From the NCBI RefSeq assembly GCF_004114935.1, contig NZ_CP022221.1:9197001-9261000 (forward strand): a stretch of DNA of 64,000 nucleotides, read 5' to 3'. The position numbers were made by a program, and so were the translations under genes. Under the pieces are notes generated by a model. It searched no databases, was not told where the DNA came from, and saw nothing but the letters and a program-made list of their open reading frames with translations. Every line of letters begins with the position of its first letter. The stretch's first letter is position 1. This document shows positions 1 through 8,151 of the stretch, piece after piece. This DNA is from Bradyrhizobium zhanjiangense (GTDB lineage Bacteria; Pseudomonadota; Alphaproteobacteria; Rhizobiales; Xanthobacteraceae).

Positions 1-1045
1 TGTGGTTGTTGCCGTATTTGAACGGGCCGCGCACCGATTTGAAGTTCACCTTCTCCATTTCGGCCTTCATCGCGTCCTTCTTCGAGGTGTCGCCCTTCAC
101 GGCGACGACCGCGCTGTTGATCAGGTTCGCGGCATCATAGGACTGCGCGCCGTAGAAGGTCGGGCGCAGGCCGGTATACTTCTTGCGGTAGTCGGCGACG
201 AATTTCTTGTTCTCGTCGTTGGGCAGATCGTTGACCCATTGCTGAGCGCCGGGCACGCCGAGCGCGTTGTCCTTCTGCAGCGGCAGCGACAATTCGTCGA
301 TCGTGAAGGCGGTGTAGAGCGGAATCTGCGCTTTGATGCCGGCCTGGGCGTATTGATTGAGGAACTGGACGCCGGCCGCGCCCGGATAGAACACGAAGAT
401 CGATTCGGCCTTGGAGTTCTTGGCCTTGGTGAGCTCGGCGGAGAAGTCGAGCTGGCTCGGCCACACCGTGTATTCCTCACCCACGACCTGACCCTTGAAG
501 GTGCTCTTGACGCCGGCCAGCATGTCCTTGCCAGCGGCGTAGTTCGGGCCGATCAGGAACACCGACTTGACGCCTTTCTGGTTCATATAGGTGCCGACCG
601 CCTGCGGGGTCTGGTCGTTCTGCCAGGAGGTCGAGAACACGTAGGGCGAGCACAGCTCGCCCGCGAGCTGCGAGGGACCGGCATTGGCCGAGATCAGGAA
701 GGTCTGCGAATCGACCGCGGTCTTGAGCGAGGCCAGCAGCACGTTCGACCAGATGTAGCCGACGATGAAATCGACCTTGTCGGATTGCACCAGCTTCTCG
801 GTCTTCTGCTTGCCGACATCCGGCTTCTGCCCGTCGTCCTCGTAGATCACCTCGACCGGCTTGCCGCCCATCTTGCGGCCGAGATGGTCGAGCGCGAGCT
901 CGAAGGAATTGCGCATGTCATTGCCGATTACGGCGGTCGGGCCGCTGAAGGTCGAGACGAAGCCGATCTTGATGGTGTCGCCGGCGAATGCCGGATTTGC
1001 CAGCACCAGCGCCGCTGCGCCCGCCAGCCAGAATGCCGTCCTCAT
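1..1045 (-). CDS. ABC transporter substrate-binding protein, branched-chain amino acid type (3' end outside window)
   Basis: Periplasmic solute-binding protein of the LivJ/Leu-Ile-Val family (type I fold). It starts at ATG 1045-1043 with a signal peptide of about 21 residues ending in AFA, followed by the typical mature start GDTIKIGFVSTFSGPTA. The frame stays open for 348 codons to the window edge, so only the last few tens of residues are missing. The fold continues through the family pattern EVIYEDDGQKPDVGKQKTEK and the hinge region with GPNYAAGKDML. No permease or ATPase gene is visible here; they may lie outside the window or the protein may be an orphan. The ligand cannot be read from sequence. 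The adjacent P450/MarR genes make an aromatic acid possible, but that is inference only. Confidence 0.9.
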   Translation of the reverse strand, partial: MRTAFWLAGAAALVLANPAFAGDTIKIGFVSTFSGPTAVIGNDMRNSFELALDHLGRKMGGKPVEVIYEDDGQKPDVGKQKTEKLVQSDKVDFIVGYIWSNVLLASLKTAVDSQTFLISANAGPSQLAGELCSPYVFSTSWQNDQTPQAVGTYMNQKGVKSVFLIGPNYAAGKDMLAGVKSTFKGQVVGEEYTVWPSQLDFSAELTKAKNSKAESIFVFYPGAAGVQFLNQYAQAGIKAQIPLYTAFTIDELSLPLQKDNALGVPGAQQWVNDLPNDENKKFVADYRKKYTGLRPTFYGAQSYDAANLINSAVVAVKGDTSKKDAMKAEMEKVNFKSVRGPFKYGNNH

Positions 1046-1357
1046 AACCACTCCCATCCTTGATTATCGATCCCGGAAACGGGGTGATCGCCGCACCGGG
1101 CCAGTCTTTATTGAACGCAAAATCTGTCGAGCCGCCAATGGCTCAGCGTCCGTCCCTGCACCATATTTCGCCAGAATTGGGGATGGCAAGAAATATAATT
1201 CTACTCACTTCGGCCAAGGCATGGTCAAGGCTGCGGCACTTTTTCGCGGCGGATCGATACACCAGGCCTATGCGGCGATTGATGACGGCTATTGGACCGC
1301 GGCGCCCAATCCGCACTTAAATGAGAAGGTAGAGCAGCGAGATTCGAGGGGCACATC
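1046..1357. other. intergenic region between divergent genes
   Basis: This 312-bp gap separates the divergent solute-binding protein and NADH dehydrogenase genes and must hold both promoters. It is more AT-rich than its surroundings around 1175-1215. I see no convincing dyad, terminator or small gene. Frames that run through it are extensions of shadows. Confidence 0.5.
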
Positions 1358-2623
1358 ATGACCACGACACCGCACCGCGTCGTCATCGTCGGAGCCGGCT
1401 TTGGCGGGCTGGAGACGACCTACCGGCTCGCGGGCGCGCCGGTCGAGATCACGCTGATCGACCGTCGCAACCATCATCTGTTCCAGCCGCTGCTCTACCA
1501 GGTCGCGACTGCTTCGCTCGCGACCAGCGAGATCGCCTGGCCGGTCCGCCATCTGATGCGGGGCCGGCGCGAGGTGACGACGCTGTTTGCGACGGTGAGC
1601 GGCGTCGACACCGACAGGCGCTGCGTGCTGATCGACGACGGCAGCGAGGTGCCTTACGACACCCTCGTGCTCGCCACCGGCGCCCGGCACGCCTATTTCG
1701 GCCATGACGAATGGGAGCAGTTCGCGCCCGGCCTGAAGACGTTAGAGGACGCGACCACGCTGCGCCGGCACATCCTGGTGGCATTCGAGCGCGCCGAGCG
1801 CGAGACGGATCCGGAGAGGCGCGCGGCGCGGCTGACCTTCGTCATCGTCGGCGCCGGCCCGACCGGCGTCGAGCTCGCCGGCACCATCGCCGAGATGGCG
1901 CACCACACTCTGCCCGGCGATTTCCGCAACATCGACACGACGAAGGCGCGCGTCGTGCTGATCGAAGCCGGCCCGCGCGTGCTCGCGGGCTTTGCCGACG
2001 ACCTCTCGGCTTACGCGCAGGCCTCGCTGGAGAAAATCGGCGTCGAGGTGGTGCTGGGGCAACCCGTGACCGAGATCGACCGCGACGGCGTGGTGTTCGG
2101 CGGCACGCGGCTCAACGCCAAGACCAGGATCTGGGCCGCCGGCGTGCGCGCTTCGCCCGCTGCCGAATGGCTGGGCGCACCAAGCGATCGCGCCGGGCGC
2201 GTGCAGGTCGAGTCCGACCTGACGATTCCGGGCCATCCCGAGATCTTTGCGATCGGCGACACCGTCAACATCAACGCCTGGGAGGGCAAGCCGGTGCCCG
2301 GCATCGCGCCCGCGGCCAAGCAGCAAGGCCGCCATGTCGCCGAGACCATCAGAGCGCGGCTGCGTGGCGAGACGAAGGGCGCCTTCCGCTACAAGCACGC
2401 CGGCAGCCTCGCGCAGATCGGCAAGCGGCTCGCGGTGATCGACTTCGGCCGCATCAAGCTGCGCGGCACCATCGCGTGGTGGATCTGGGGCATCGCCCAC
2501 ATCTACTTCCTGATCGGCCTCCGCCACCGCCTCAGCGTCGCGCTCAGCTGGCTCTGGATCTACTCCCGCGACCAGCGGGCGGCGCGGCTGATCACGCAGG
2601 GGAGCAGCAAGGTGGTTGGGTGA
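1358..2623 (+). CDS. ndh: NAD(P)/FAD-dependent oxidoreductase, type II NADH dehydrogenase family
   Basis: Single-subunit NADH:quinone oxidoreductase (NDH-2 like), expected to pass electrons from NADH to quinone at the inner face of the membrane without pumping protons. The 421-residue product has an FAD-binding Rossmann motif at residues 8-17 (VVIVGAGFGG), the family sequence HHLFQPLLYQVATA at about 42-55, and a second NAD-binding motif VIVGAGPTGVELAG from residue 162. Near residue 300 is the FAD-contacting segment IFAIGDTV. The C-terminal part (about 370-400) is hydrophobic and could anchor the protein to the membrane. Length and motif order match bacterial NDH-2. The electron acceptor is assumed from the family. 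The gene stands alone; repeats follow it directly. Confidence 0.88.
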   Translation: MTTTPHRVVIVGAGFGGLETTYRLAGAPVEITLIDRRNHHLFQPLLYQVATASLATSEIAWPVRHLMRGRREVTTLFATVSGVDTDRRCVLIDDGSEVPYDTLVLATGARHAYFGHDEWEQFAPGLKTLEDATTLRRHILVAFERAERETDPERRAARLTFVIVGAGPTGVELAGTIAEMAHHTLPGDFRNIDTTKARVVLIEAGPRVLAGFADDLSAYAQASLEKIGVEVVLGQPVTEIDRDGVVFGGTRLNAKTRIWAAGVRASPAAEWLGAPSDRAGRVQVESDLTIPGHPEIFAIGDTVNINAWEGKPVPGIAPAAKQQGRHVAETIRARLRGETKGAFRYKHAGSLAQIGKRLAVIDFGRIKLRGTIAWWIWGIAHIYFLIGLRHRLSVALSWLWIYSRDQRAARLITQGSSKVVG

Positions 2624-2627
2624 TCTT

Positions 2628-2669
2628 CTCCCTCTCCCCGCTTACGGGAGAGGGTCGGAGTGAGGGGGG
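2628..2669. repeat. CTCTCCCCG-type palindromic repeat, left half (family R6)
   Basis: A short hairpin-forming segment (CTCTCCCCG..CGGGAGAG followed by GGTCGGAGTGAGGGG) begins a few bases after the ndh stop. It matches the left arm of longer copies at 23803, 45838 and 62657. Its right arm appears at 2840-2897, so a different repeat (2718-2795) sits between the two arms. Confidence 0.75.
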
Positions 2670-2717
2670 AGTCTCCGCGGGGACGGTGAGAGTTGAATCC
2701 TTCGATGTTCCCCCATC

Positions 2718-2795
2718 GTCATTGCGAGCGCAGCGAAGCAATCCAGCATCCCTCCGCGGGAAGACTCTGGATTGCTTCGCTGCGCTCGCAATGAC
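2718..2795. repeat. GTCATTGCGAG-headed palindromic repeat (family R2)
   Basis: A 78-bp inverted doublet: GTCATTGCGAGCGCAGCGAA on the left mirrors TTCGCTGCGCTCGCAATGAC on the right, around a short centre containing CTCCGCGGGA. Near-identical copies lie at 13138-13215 and 14074-14150, and a diverged one at 8991-9055. The heads point outward as in REPINs. It lies between the arms of an R6 repeat, consistent with later insertion. Confidence 0.88.
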
Positions 2796-2839
2796 CTGCT
2801 GAAAGATCGTCGTTCCCAGAGACACCTGTCTCGCGGCGA

Positions 2840-2897
2840 CTCCCCTCACCCGCCGCGCTACGCGCGTCGGCCTCTCCCCGCAGCGGGGAGAGGCGAA
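2840..2897. repeat. CTCTCCCCG-type palindromic repeat, right half (family R6)
   Basis: Contains CCCCTCACCCG, then CGCGCTACGCGCG, then CTCTCCCCGCAGCGGGGAG. This is the same order as the right arm of the R6 copies at 23803-23939 and 45838-45974. The dyad can form a strong hairpin between the convergent ends of ndh and the next gene and may act as a transcription stop for either. Confidence 0.75.
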
Positions 2898-2920
2898 GGA
2901 GACCGCGCTCGCGGCTACAA

Positions 2921-4132
2921 TCACCTCACCAGCTCGCAGCCGCCCTCGGCCAGCGGGCGGAACGCCTGGTCCGCTGGGATGGTCGAGACCAGCTTGTAAT
3001 AGTCATACGGATATTTCGACTCCTCCGGCTTCTTCACCTCGAACAGGTACATCGGATGCACTACGCGGCCGTCCTGGCGGATGATGGTGTCGCCGAACAG
3101 CTTGTCCTTGCCCCTAAACTTCTTCATCTCGGGCACGACGTTCTTGGCATTGTCGCTGCCGGTGGCGGCGACGGCGTTGAGATAAGCGAGCATGGAGGCG
3201 TAGACGCCGGCCTGGTTGCCGCTCGGCATCTTGCCGTTCATGCCCGGACGCGCCGCGAAGCGTTTTGCAAACGCGCGGGTGTCATCGTTCATGTCCCAGT
3301 AAAAAGCTTCCATGAGCTGGAGCCCTTGCGCGACCTTGATGCCCATGCCGTGAACGTCGTTGATGAAGAGCAGGAAGGCGACCAGCTTCTGGCCGCTCTG
3401 CTGGATGCCGAACTCGGCGGCCTGCTTCACAGCGTTGATGGTGTCGCCACCGGCATTGGCAAGGCCGATCACCTGCGCTTTCGAGCTTTGCGCCTGCAAC
3501 AGGAAGGACGCAAAATCGGAGGTGCCGAGCGGATGCTTGGATGAGCCGATCACCTTGCCGCCATGCGCACCGATGTATTTCTGCGCTTCCGACTCGATGC
3601 CCTTGCCCAGCGCGAAATCGACCGTGAGGAAATACCACTCCTTGCCGCCGCGCGACACCATCGCCGCTGCCGTGGTGTTACCAGTCGCCCAGGTGTCGTT
3701 GACCCACTGGATAGTGTTGGGCGAGCAGGCCTTGCCGGTGAGATCGGAGCTTGCGGTCGAGGACGCCAGGAACGTCATGCGGCTGTCGCGCAAGAGCGTG
3801 TTGATGGAGAGCCCGACGGCCGAGTTCGGCACGTCGACAATAGCGTCGACGCCTTCGACATCGAGCCATTTGCGCGCGATGGCGCTGCCGACATCGGCCT
3901 TGTTCTGGTGATCGGCATAGACGATCTCGACCTTGATGCCTTTGCCGCCGCCGTTGAAGTCTTCCGCCGCCATGCGCGCGGCCTCGACCGAGCCCATGCC
4001 GTTGGTGTCCTGGAAGATGCCGGAGATGTCGTTGAGCACGCCGATGCGCACGACATTGTCGGATATCTCGGCGCTTGCCGCGCCGGTCACCAGGCTCGCA
4101 GCCAGTGCGAGCGCCCACTTCAGATGCTTCAT
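2921..4132 (-). CDS. ABC transporter substrate-binding protein (branched-chain amino acid/urea type)
   Basis: 403-residue periplasmic solute-binding protein. The signal peptide ends near residue 21 (GAASA), and the mature protein opens ISDNVVRIGVLNDISGIFQD, typical of the LivK-like subfamily with the ligand pocket between two lobes. Other family features are VDAIVDVPNSAVGLSIN and KEWYFLTVDFALGKGIE. It follows the ferredoxin/P450 genes on the same strand with a 59-bp gap, so co-transcription is plausible. Related binding proteins beside aromatic catabolism genes often bind aromatic acids, so a benzoate-like ligand is possible but unproven. No membrane components of the transporter are encoded nearby. 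Confidence 0.9.
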   Translation of the reverse strand: MKHLKWALALAASLVTGAASAEISDNVVRIGVLNDISGIFQDTNGMGSVEAARMAAEDFNGGGKGIKVEIVYADHQNKADVGSAIARKWLDVEGVDAIVDVPNSAVGLSINTLLRDSRMTFLASSTASSDLTGKACSPNTIQWVNDTWATGNTTAAAMVSRGGKEWYFLTVDFALGKGIESEAQKYIGAHGGKVIGSSKHPLGTSDFASFLLQAQSSKAQVIGLANAGGDTINAVKQAAEFGIQQSGQKLVAFLLFINDVHGMGIKVAQGLQLMEAFYWDMNDDTRAFAKRFAARPGMNGKMPSGNQAGVYASMLAYLNAVAATGSDNAKNVVPEMKKFRGKDKLFGDTIIRQDGRVVHPMYLFEVKKPEESKYPYDYYKLVSTIPADQAFRPLAEGGCELVR

Positions 4133-4191
4133 TGTTTCCCTCCCCTGTTGGATGTGTTGCCGCGCCGATCGTTGCCGGCGCGATTCAAGCT

Positions 4192-4515
4192 TCAGACCTG
4201 CCGCTCCGGCAGCTTCACGACGAGCCCGTCGAGCGCGGGCGTGACGTGGATCTGACAGGACAGCCGGCTGTTCGGCAGCCTCTCGCTCGCGGTGCCATCG
4301 AGCAGCGCATCCTCGTCGTCCGCCATATCAGGCAGGCGCGTCAGCCAGCTCTCGTCGACATAGACGTGACAGGTCGCACACATGGCGTTGCCGCCGCATT
4401 CGGCCAGAATGCCGTCGAGGCCGTGGCGGGTCGCGGCCTGCATGGCGCTCTCGCCATCGCCGGTCTCGACGCGGTCGAACTTGCCGTCCGGATGGATGAA
4501 GGTGATGGCGGGCAT
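4192..4515 (-). CDS. [2Fe-2S] ferredoxin, putidaredoxin/palustrisredoxin type
   Basis: A 107-residue electron-transfer protein of the vertebrate-type (adrenodoxin/putidaredoxin) family. The cluster ligands are Cys40, Cys46, Cys49 and Cys87, in the contexts AECGGNAMCATCHVYVDE and NSRLSCQIHV. It starts 11 bp downstream of the P450 stop, so the two are almost certainly co-transcribed, and the ferredoxin should be the P450's direct electron donor. Its sequence and gene order resemble my recollection of the Pux ferredoxin beside CYP199A2 in Rhodopseudomonas palustris. No ferredoxin reductase lies in the window, so a shared reductase encoded elsewhere must be assumed. Confidence 0.93.
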   Translation of the reverse strand: MPAITFIHPDGKFDRVETGDGESAMQAATRHGLDGILAECGGNAMCATCHVYVDESWLTRLPDMADDEDALLDGTASERLPNSRLSCQIHVTPALDGLVVKLPERQV

Positions 4516-4526
4516 AAAACTCCTCG

Positions 4527-5747
4527 TCAGGCCGGGGTGATGGTGACAGGCAGGCTATCGAGCCCGCGCAGCGTGTTGTTGAAGCGGCGTTTTGGATCGC
4601 CCGTGATCTCGATCTTCGCGATGCGTCGGGCCAGCGCCATCAGCATCACCTCGCCTTCGAGGCGGGCGACGAGCTGGCCGACGCACATATGGATGCCGGA
4701 GCCGAAGCCGACATGGCCGGAGGTGCGGCGGGTGATGTCGTAGCTGTCGGGCTTGTCCCAACGCCGCGGATCGCGGTTGGCGGCGGCGAGGAACATCAGC
4801 ACTTTCTCACCCTCGCCGATCTTCGCGCCGGAGAGCTCGACTTCCCGCGTCGTGGTGCGGAAGAAGGTCTGCACCGGGCTTTCGAAGCGCACGGCCTCCT
4901 CGAAAGCGGCGCGCGCGAGCGAGAGATCCTCGCGCAGGCGCTGCCATTGATCCGGGAAGCGCGCGAGGCAATAGACTGCGGCGCCGATGCCGTTGACCGT
5001 AGTGTCGAGGCCGGCCGACAGCAGCGAGCGCACCAAGAGCGGCGCTTCGGTCGCGGAGATCTCGCCGTCGTCGACGCGGGCGTGGATGCAGGCGCCGAAT
5101 CCGCCGGGCGCCAGATTCTCGCGCTGGCACTGCTCGGCGACATAGGCCTGGTGCGGCGCCGAGCGTTCGATCGCCTCCTGGCGCAACTGGTTGGGCGGGC
5201 CGAAGGCGTTGAACACCACGCTCGCATAGGGAATCAGATGCTCGCGTCCCTCCGGCTTCAGCCCGAGCGCATCCGGAAAGATCGAGAGCGGATAGGCCTC
5301 GGCAAGATCCGCGATCGCATCGAAGCTGCGCTTCTCCAGCAGCGCATCGACCCGCGCCTCGGCCGCCGCGACAAAGCGGTCGCGCACCTGCTTCATCACG
5401 GTCGGCGACAGCACTTTCGACAGCACGGCGCGGGTGCGGGTGTGCGCGGGCGGATCGGCCTCCAGGATCAGGCTCGGCGGCCGCCACGGCGTCTCCTTCT
5501 TGAAATCACTGAGGCCGACGCCACGGCTGGAGCAGAACGTGGCGGGATCGTTCAGCACGGCATGGACCTCGGCATAGCGCGCCACGCCGTACACGTTCCA
5601 TTTGTCGAGATAGACGACCGGGCCTGCCTCCCGCAGCAATTCATGCGTGGGATAGGGATCGGCGAAAAAATCCATCGCGAAGGGATCGACGTCGAGATGC
5701 GGGACGGCGGCGACGCCAGCTGATACGGAGGAGCCGGATGCGGTCAT
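4527..5747 (-). CDS. cytochrome P450, probably CYP199-like
   Basis: 406-residue soluble bacterial P450. The heme-thiolate motif is GFGSGIHMCVGQ with proximal Cys355. The I-helix oxygen-activation motif LSAGLDTTVNG is present, as is the K-helix E-x-x-R in FEEAVRFESP. The N-terminal part (VPHLDVDPFAMDFFADPYPTHELLREAG) is characteristic of CYP199-like enzymes, which demethylate or hydroxylate para-substituted benzoates. That subfamily call is from recalled similarity, not a search. The partner ferredoxin lies just downstream and a MarR regulator is divergent. A role in O-demethylation of lignin-type aromatic acids such as 4-methoxybenzoate is plausible. Confidence 0.92.
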   Translation of the reverse strand: MTASGSSVSAGVAAVPHLDVDPFAMDFFADPYPTHELLREAGPVVYLDKWNVYGVARYAEVHAVLNDPATFCSSRGVGLSDFKKETPWRPPSLILEADPPAHTRTRAVLSKVLSPTVMKQVRDRFVAAAEARVDALLEKRSFDAIADLAEAYPLSIFPDALGLKPEGREHLIPYASVVFNAFGPPNQLRQEAIERSAPHQAYVAEQCQRENLAPGGFGACIHARVDDGEISATEAPLLVRSLLSAGLDTTVNGIGAAVYCLARFPDQWQRLREDLSLARAAFEEAVRFESPVQTFFRTTTREVELSGAKIGEGEKVLMFLAAANRDPRRWDKPDSYDITRRTSGHVGFGSGIHMCVGQLVARLEGEVMLMALARRIAKIEITGDPKRRFNNTLRGLDSLPVTITPA

Positions 5748-5830
5748 GGAAGACCTCCCTCATTTTGATCTTGTGAAAGGGCGGCGCATGCCCTTAGGTC
5801 TCTCGGCCCGCCGCGAGCCAGAAGCCCGAC

Positions 5831-6337
5831 ATGCCGCCGTCTTCGACCAGAGTCCGCCAAAAGCCTGCGCCCAACGATGCGGGCCCGACGCTCGATCTCG
5901 ATCGTTACGTCCCGGCGTTCGTCACCTTCATCGCCAACAAGCTCTCGAACAGCGCGACCGCGTTCTATCAGCGCCAGTTTGGCGTCAACGTCACGGAATG
6001 GCGGATCATGTCGCTGCTGGCGATCGAGCCCGGCATCCCGGCCTCGCGCATCTGCCACGTCATCGGCTTCGACAAGGGGCCGGTGAGTCGGACGCTCGCC
6101 GGGCTCGAAAAGCGCGGGCTGGTGTCGATCCGCACCGACCCGAACGATGGCCGCACCCATTCGATCTCGCTCACGGCGAAGGGCCGCGCCACCCACGACA
6201 AGGTCATCGTCGCCGCGCTCGAACGCGAGCGGCGCCTGTTGTCCTGCCTTAGCAAGGACGAGCGCGAGGTGCTGATCGACCTGCTCCGCCGGCTGCACGA
6301 AAATCTCGGCGCGGTGACCGGCGGCACCGAGCCCTGA
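5831..6337 (+). CDS. MarR family transcriptional regulator
   Basis: 168-residue winged-helix regulator. The DNA-binding region runs about residues 55-115: VTEWRIMSLLAIEPGIPASR, then the recognition helix GFDKGPVSRTLAGLEKRGLV and the wing RTDPNDGRTHSISLTAKG. The last is the hallmark MarR wing with the conserved D-x-R. It is divergent from the P450-ferredoxin operon across an 83-bp gap, the usual arrangement for a repressor of an aromatic-acid operon whose ligand relieves repression. A perfect GTTGC-N4-GCAAC dyad lies downstream at 6491-6504, not in the divergent gap. The effector is unknown. Confidence 0.9.
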   Translation: MPPSSTRVRQKPAPNDAGPTLDLDRYVPAFVTFIANKLSNSATAFYQRQFGVNVTEWRIMSLLAIEPGIPASRICHVIGFDKGPVSRTLAGLEKRGLVSIRTDPNDGRTHSISLTAKGRATHDKVIVAALERERRLLSCLSKDEREVLIDLLRRLHENLGAVTGGTEP

Positions 6338-6490
6338 CAGGCCGCGCGCCGGCTGTCCACTCTCCTCGTGTCCAGGCATGCGTCGGCACTTGCCGACGGC
6401 ACCAGTCCGGCCGCGCATTGTTTCCTCCGAGATCGGACGCGGCGGTTCCTCCGCCGTCGTCCTTGTCCAGGAAACGGTTCGCACAAATTA

Positions 6491-6504
6491 GTTGCTTAGG
6501 CAAC
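6491..6504. promoter_or_regulatory. candidate MarR-type dyad operator
   Basis: A perfect inverted repeat GTTGC-TTAG-GCAAC in an AT-rich stretch, about 150 bp after the MarR gene stop. Dyads of this form are common as MarR-family operators, but here the site lies between convergent gene ends, where no promoter is expected. It may be a displaced or relic operator, or serve an unannotated transcript. Confidence 0.35.
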
Positions 6505-6578
6505 AAAAGAATCGGCAGGATAATGCGGCAGAACGGTTGGCCTATTGGGCGAGGGATCTCCTGTTCTAAAGAGCAACC

Positions 6579-7205
6579 TCAATCCAGCTTCGCCTCCATC
6601 CCCCGCTTTACCGCGGGCCGCGCCATCAGCGCATCGTACCAGCGCTTGACGTTGGGGAAGTCGGCGAGATCGACCTTGTGGCGCGGGTGGCGCCAGGCCC
6701 AGCCCAGGATGGCGAAATCGGCAACCGAGAGCTCGCCGGCGACGAAGTCGCGGCCCTCCAGCCGGCGGTCGAGCACGCCATAGAGCCGGCGCGTCTCCGC
6801 CATGAAGCGCTTCAGGCCATAGGCGCGGTCCTGTTCGTTCTCGAGCGCGATGAAATGATGCACCTGGCCGGGCATCGGGCCGAAGCCGCCCATCTGCCAC
6901 ATCAGCCATTCGTAGACGGGGATGCGCGCGGCAAGCGATTTCGGCAGGAATTTTCCGGTCTTTTCGCCGAGATAGAGCAGGATCGCGCCGGATTCGAAGA
7001 TGCTGACGGGCTTGCCGTCGGGACCCTCGGGATCGACGATCGCGGGGATCTTGTTATTGGGGGAAAGCTTGAGGAACTCCGGGGCCATCTGCTCGCCCTT
7101 GGTAATGTTCACCGGGATCACCTTGTAGGGCAGCCCCATCTCCTCCAGCGCGACCGAGATCTTGCGGCCGTTCGGTGTGTTCCAGGTGTGCAGTTCGATG
7201 GTCAT
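6579..7205 (-). CDS. glutathione S-transferase family protein
   Basis: 208-residue GST-fold protein. The N-terminal thioredoxin-like domain (about 1-80) opens [20 protein letters not shown] and includes [20 protein letters not shown], the YfcG/YghU-like pattern. The central proline after [10 protein letters not shown] and the acidic [15 protein letters not shown] glutathione-binding segment are present. An all-helical C-terminal domain follows ([15 protein letters not shown]). The frame extends 21 codons further upstream, but ATG 7205 matches the family start and has a purine-rich GGGGGAAGGGAAG upstream. These enzymes are often disulfide-bond reductases rather than classical conjugating transferases. 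The substrate cannot be assigned. Confidence 0.92.
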   Translation of the reverse strand: MTIELHTWNTPNGRKISVALEEMGLPYKVIPVNITKGEQMAPEFLKLSPNNKIPAIVDPEGPDGKPVSIFESGAILLYLGEKTGKFLPKSLAARIPVYEWLMWQMGGFGPMPGQVHHFIALENEQDRAYGLKRFMAETRRLYGVLDRRLEGRDFVAGELSVADFAILGWAWRHPRHKVDLADFPNVKRWYDALMARPAVKRGMEAKLD

Positions 7206-7381
7206 GCCTTGCTTCCCTTCCCCCTGACAGGTTCGGCCCTCACCTACTCCAGAAGGTTGCACCCCCACAACCGGCGGGCCGTGATGGCCGATCCCTGTTG
7301 ACGGGAGACGCCCCCTCTGGAATGTCGCGGCGGTCGCGGATAAATTCCGCCTCCTTCAAAAACGCTGTTCGAGGGACCGTC

Positions 7382-7945
7382 GTGTCGAAATCAGCCTCCC
7401 GCGCCCGCCTGTTCGAAATCATCCGCCGGCGCTCCTTTGGCCGCGGCGAGGTGACGCTCGCGTCGGGCCGCAAGAGCGATTTCTACTTCAACCTCAAGCC
7501 GACCATGCTCGACCCCGAGGGCGCGACGCTGCTCGCCGAGCTCACTTACGAGGCGCTGAAAGACGACAAGCTCGATTTCATCGGCGGGCTCGAGATGGGC
7601 GCGGTGCCGCTCGCCGGCGCGCTGGCGCAGATCTCCTGGATCAAGGGCCATCCGATCGCGGCGTTCTTCGTGCGCAAGAAACCGAAGGAGCACGGCGCCA
7701 AGCTCGCGATCGAGGGCTTGCCCAAGGGCGAGACCTTGGCGGGCAAGCGCGTCGTGATCGTCGAGGATGTCACCACCACTGGCGGCTCGGCGATGAAGGC
7801 GGTGGAATCCGTGCGCGAGACCGGCGCCAATGTGGTGCTGGTGCTGACCATGGTCGACCGCGAGGAAGGCGCCACCGACACCTTCGGCGCGGCCGGCCTG
7901 CCGTTCCGCTCGCTCTACAAGGCGTCGGAATTCTTGAAGGCTTGA
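7382..7945 (+). CDS. pyrE: orotate phosphoribosyltransferase
   Basis: Catalyses orotate + PRPP to orotidine 5'-monophosphate, the fifth step of de novo pyrimidine synthesis, in the cytoplasm. The 187-residue product begins at GTG 7382 ([20 protein letters not shown]). The PRPP-binding motif [20 protein letters not shown] is clear, and [11 protein letters not shown] is the mobile catalytic loop with the conserved lysines and histidine. An in-frame ATG at 7322 would add 20 residues of low-complexity character, so the GTG start, which fits the family N-terminus and length, is preferred. It is monocistronic as far as can be seen. Confidence 0.95.
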   Translation: MSKSASRARLFEIIRRRSFGRGEVTLASGRKSDFYFNLKPTMLDPEGATLLAELTYEALKDDKLDFIGGLEMGAVPLAGALAQISWIKGHPIAAFFVRKKPKEHGAKLAIEGLPKGETLAGKRVVIVEDVTTTGGSAMKAVESVRETGANVVLVLTMVDREEGATDTFGAAGLPFRSLYKASEFLKA

Positions 7946-8151
7946 GGCCGCGAAACAGCCCTGGCCGTTACGCTCGGGCGTGGCCCGGAAGCAACGATCT
8001 GTCGGAAGCTGTGCCCGGCCTCAAAGAGGTCACGGCCTCGACTTGAAACCGCCTCCGCTCAACTGCTCATTTACCATCCCGCATTATGGTGAATCATGTG
8101 CCAAGACCTCGCTGGTCTCGGCCAGGTTCAGTAGCGTCCGTGGAGTGAGCG

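Noticed and set aside
2..1063. 353-codon plus-strand frame at the left edge
   Set aside because: It is antisense to a clear solute-binding protein with signal peptide on the minus strand.
4689..5723. 344-codon frame antisense to the P450
   Set aside because: The P450 heme, I-helix and ExxR motifs are on the minus strand.
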